From: Bacillus sp. BP-3
GTDB taxonomy: Bacteria; Bacillota; Bacilli; Bacillales; Bacillaceae_G
Reading direction: 5' to 3'
Assembly: GCF_028401955.1 (NCBI RefSeq)
Contig: NZ_JAQOTJ010000002.1
Location: forward strand, 62,001 to 126,000
DNA: 64,000 nucleotides
Position 1 is the stretch's first letter. The number at the start of each line of letters is the position of its first letter. The notes under the pieces are model-generated. The model was not told the DNA's origin. It saw nothing but the letters and a program-made list of their open reading frames with translations, and did no database searches. This document shows, piece after piece, positions 61,601-64,000 of the stretch. A program made the translations under genes and the position numbers.

Positions 61601-64000
61601 TCATTTACAAACAGGCAGAGTAACATCAATCGTTGTTCCTTTATTCACTTCACTTTCAATCCATATCTTTCCTTGGTGCATTTCAATAATTTTATAACAA
61701 ATCATTAATCCTAAGCCAATTCCTTCTTCTTTAATGCTATAAAAAGGTTCGCCAAGGTATGGTATACGTTCTTGCGGGATTCCGCATCCTTGATCGATAA
61801 ATCGAATATTGATTTGATCATGATCAGCTCCATCAATTTGAATGACAATTTCGCCTCCCGTTGGCATCGATTCAATGGCATTTTTCAAAATATTAATGAA
61901 TACTTGTTTTAATTGATTCCCTTCACAATGTATCATTGGAATAGTAGACATAACTTCTGTCTTCATTTGTATATTATTCATGAGTGCTTGGGGTTCTAAC
62001 AGCATGACAACTTGATTCATTAACATACTTATATCATTAGGCTGAATTTTCACTGCCTGAGGTTTGGCGATTGCCATAAATTCATTTGTAATGCTTTCAA
62101 TTCGATCAATTTCTGATGATACGATATTTATATAGTGATGATTACTTTCATTTTCCACCGTTTTTAATAATTGCATAAATCCTTTCATTGCAGTTAAAGG
62201 ATTTTTAATTTCATGAGCGATTGCTGTAGATAGTTGACCTACAACAGCAAGTTTTTCGGATTTTCTTAATAACTCTTCCGTCTTGGTTCGTTCAGTAATA
62301 TCTCGAGAAATACTTAAGAAAACTTCTTTTCCATTTAACTTGAATACATGAATACTAATCTCTGTCGTTATGTTCTTTCCTGTAGGAAAAACATACTCAT
62401 CATGTAAAGTAAAAGAATTTTCCCCTTTTTTAATTTTTTCTATTAATCTTTTTATAAGGGGAGAGTCCTTAGAAGTAAGATCAAAAAATGGCATACTAAG
62501 AATCTCATCTCTACTTAAATTAAACCTGTCACATCCAATAGTGTTTACTTCAATCAATTGAGTAGGAGTTCGATTTTTATCCAATTCTACTACGTATACC
62601 GCATCCGCTGCCTGTTCAAATAGTGCACGATATTTCAATTCACTTTCTTGCAATTGTTGATATAATTGCTGTCGTTCTTTTTCTGCTTGTTTTCTTTCGG
62701 AAATGTCCCTACAGATCGCAGCGAGAGCCATTATGTTTCCTCTTACATCTAGAATGGGTGAAATTGTCATACTTACAGCAATTAAATCCCCATTTTTTCG
62801 TTGTCTAATGGTCTCTAATCGAGTAATTGCAGATTTTCCAGACAGGATATTTCGAACAATTTTTATCGATTCATCCATTAAGAAATCGGGAACACAAGGA
62901 AGTTTTTTACCGATCGCTTCTTGTATGGACCAACCAAATATCGTTTCATAAGCTTTATTCGCTTGTAAAATATGCCCTTCTCGATCTGTGATAACAATCG
63001 CATCTATATTGTTATCTACAAATGACTCCAGCAATTCTTTAGTCGTTTTTAATTCATCTTCCACTTTTTTTCTCTCTGTAATATCAATTGCAGAACCAAC
63101 AACTTCAATTACTTTTCCGTTTTGCTTAATTGGCCGAAGTGCGATTAGAGCAATGGTTTTATTATCTGGCCAGGGAATTTCAAATGTAACTTCATTCCCT
63201 TCCCATGCTTGTACATAATACTTCAGTAATTGAGGAACGAGATGGGGAGGGATAATAGAAGGATCTATCGTACGTAAACTTTTTCCTACCACTTGTTCAG
63301 AATGAAATCCATTTTGATAATAAAATTGTCCATCACACATCGTATGTATAAAGTGCGTATCTACTTTAATAAATTTAAAAATTCCTCCTTGTAGTTCATG
63401 AACAGTATCTTTCAGCTCTTGCTTCGATTTTTGTAATTTTTGATTCATTTTAAATAGCTCTTGTGTTAAAGAATATAACTTTTGATAAGCTTCCATCAGA
63501 AAAAGTCCGCTTAAAAGGCCTAAACTCATAAATAATAAGCTTTGTATGTAAAAAATATTAGAGATTACAGTCGGAATGAAGAATCCTCCTATCAATCGAA
63601 TCATAGCCACATAACAAATCAAATAAAGAAAGCTAGCTTTAAACGGATGTAAATGTTTGAAATATGTTTTAAAAATAGTAAATATAATGCCTACCCCTAA
63701 TAATACAGCGATATACGGTCCGCAATATCCATCCATATACATAACGCGCATGATAAAAATACTAAGTACCGTAATCCAACCGGCAGTACGACCAAAGTAA
63801 ACAAATGACAAAATGAGAGGAACAGCCCGAAGGTCATAATAAAACCCCATGCATTTAAAAGAGAAGACCATCAAGATAATAGCAATAAATGCCCCGTATA
63901 ATTTTTCGATGAACTGATTGGATTTCATTACAAACACTTGGATGAATATAGTTGAACTAACTAGAAAAGCAAAAATAAATAGGTTAATAAAAAAATCTTT
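61601..64000 (-). CDS. Membrane PAS-domain sensor histidine kinase, 5' end beyond right edge
   Basis: At least 799 residues. The frame stays open to position 64000, where an additional helix (DFFINLFIFAFLVSSTIFIQ) precedes the GTG that would otherwise look like a start, so the true start lies outside. Six hydrophobic segments in total include a YDLRAVPLILSFVYFGRTAG stretch of the 5TMR/LytS-like sensor type. Three PAS units follow (SFVDNNIDAIVITDREGHIL, YRALFEQAADAVYVVE and an earlier one). The H box is AIAHEIKNPLTAMKGFMQLL, the N box FINILKNAIESMPTGG, and the G boxes DQGCGIPQE and GIGLGLMICYKI. It resembles the sporulation-kinase group (KinB/KinD/KinE type) feeding Spo0F; the partner is not in the window. 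Confidence 0.9.
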   Translation of the reverse strand, partial: KDFFINLFIFAFLVSSTIFIQVFVMKSNQFIEKLYGAFIAIILMVFSFKCMGFYYDLRAVPLILSFVYFGRTAGWITVLSIFIMRVMYMDGYCGPYIAVLLGVGIIFTIFKTYFKHLHPFKASFLYLICYVAMIRLIGGFFIPTVISNIFYIQSLLFMSLGLLSGLFLMEAYQKLYSLTQELFKMNQKLQKSKQELKDTVHELQGGIFKFIKVDTHFIHTMCDGQFYYQNGFHSEQVVGKSLRTIDPSIIPPHLVPQLLKYYVQAWEGNEVTFEIPWPDNKTIALIALRPIKQNGKVIEVVGSAIDITERKKVEDELKTTKELLESFVDNNIDAIVITDREGHILQANKAYETIFGWSIQEAIGKKLPCVPDFLMDESIKIVRNILSGKSAITRLETIRQRKNGDLIAVSMTISPILDVRGNIMALAAICRDISERKQAEKERQQLYQQLQESELKYRALFEQAADAVYVVELDKNRTPTQLIEVNTIGCDRFNLSRDEILSMPFFDLTSKDSPLIKRLIEKIKKGENSFTLHDEYVFPTGKNITTEISIHVFKLNGKEVFLSISRDITERTKTEELLRKSEKLAVVGQLSTAIAHEIKNPLTAMKGFMQLLKTVENESNHHYINIVSSEIDRIESITNEFMAIAKPQAVKIQPNDISMLMNQVVMLLEPQALMNNIQMKTEVMSTIPMIHCEGNQLKQVFINILKNAIESMPTGGEIVIQIDGADHDQINIRFIDQGCGIPQERIPYLGEPFYSIKEEGIGLGLMICYKIIEMHQGKIWIESEVNKGTTIDVTLPVCK

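Overview
The window reads as a low-GC Firmicute chromosome, and most likely a member of the Bacillus cereus group. The evidence is the AiiA-type AHL lactonase, the InhA M6 metalloprotease, a perfect PlcR box, IS231-type insertion-sequence ends, and several short repeats scattered between genes. The gene order around yhaONM/yhaL and prsA/hpr/yhaH/hit/ecsABC follows the Bacillus subtilis yha-prsA-hpr-ecs neighbourhood. No rRNA, tRNA or CRISPR array was seen.

Region 1 (1-10.3 kb): the 5' end of an Hsp70-like gene, a TPR membrane protein, the yhaO-yhaN-yhaM nuclease cluster, the secreted protease InhA, and the small membrane protein YhaL. Region 2 (10.4-28 kb): single-gene units (VOC proteins, a PlcR/Fur-box secreted protein, a nucleoside hydrolase, a bestrophin), the complete glpP-glpF-glpK-glpD glycerol regulon with two GlpP-type leader terminators and cre sites, a GH25 lysozyme, a secreted C69 peptidase, a YwaF-like membrane protein, rluF and dbpA.

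Region 3 (28-34 kb) is an insertion-sequence graveyard. It holds a probable mobile insertion cassette of the MIC231 type (IS231-like ends around a 126-residue membrane protein, with no transposase), fragments of IS4/IS231 and IS66 transposases, a frameshifted MerR gene and a PH-domain gene with a nonsense codon. Region 4 (34-54 kb) is a variable segment: an MFS exporter, methyltransferases, GntR and Crp/Fnr regulators, a radical SAM protein, a large secreted discoidin-domain protein, aiiA, a deletion fusion of an ABC-ATPase start to a histidine-kinase end, a DUF5068-like lipoprotein, GNAT, TcaA-like and SUMF1-like proteins, and an aminoglycoside-phosphotransferase remnant.

Region 5 (54-64 kb) returns to conserved order: prsA, small membrane proteins, yhaI, hpr, yhaH, hit, ecsA-ecsB-ecsC, then a PAS-domain sensor histidine kinase that runs off the right edge. 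Relative to B. subtilis order as I recall it, about 44 kb lies between yhaL and prsA, and inhA lies between yhaM and yhaL.

Functionally, protein export and extracellular proteolysis recur: PrsA folds exported proteins, Hpr represses proteases, the Ecs transporter affects secretion, and several secreted products are encoded nearby (InhA, the C69 peptidase, the discoidin protein, the PlcR-box protein). The most notable observations are the transposase-less cassette, the PlcR-plus-Fur promoter, a probable minus-strand non-coding transcript with four repeats upstream of ecsA, a 23-residue hydrophobic peptide gene, a duplicated operator region upstream of the MFS gene, and several deletion scars.
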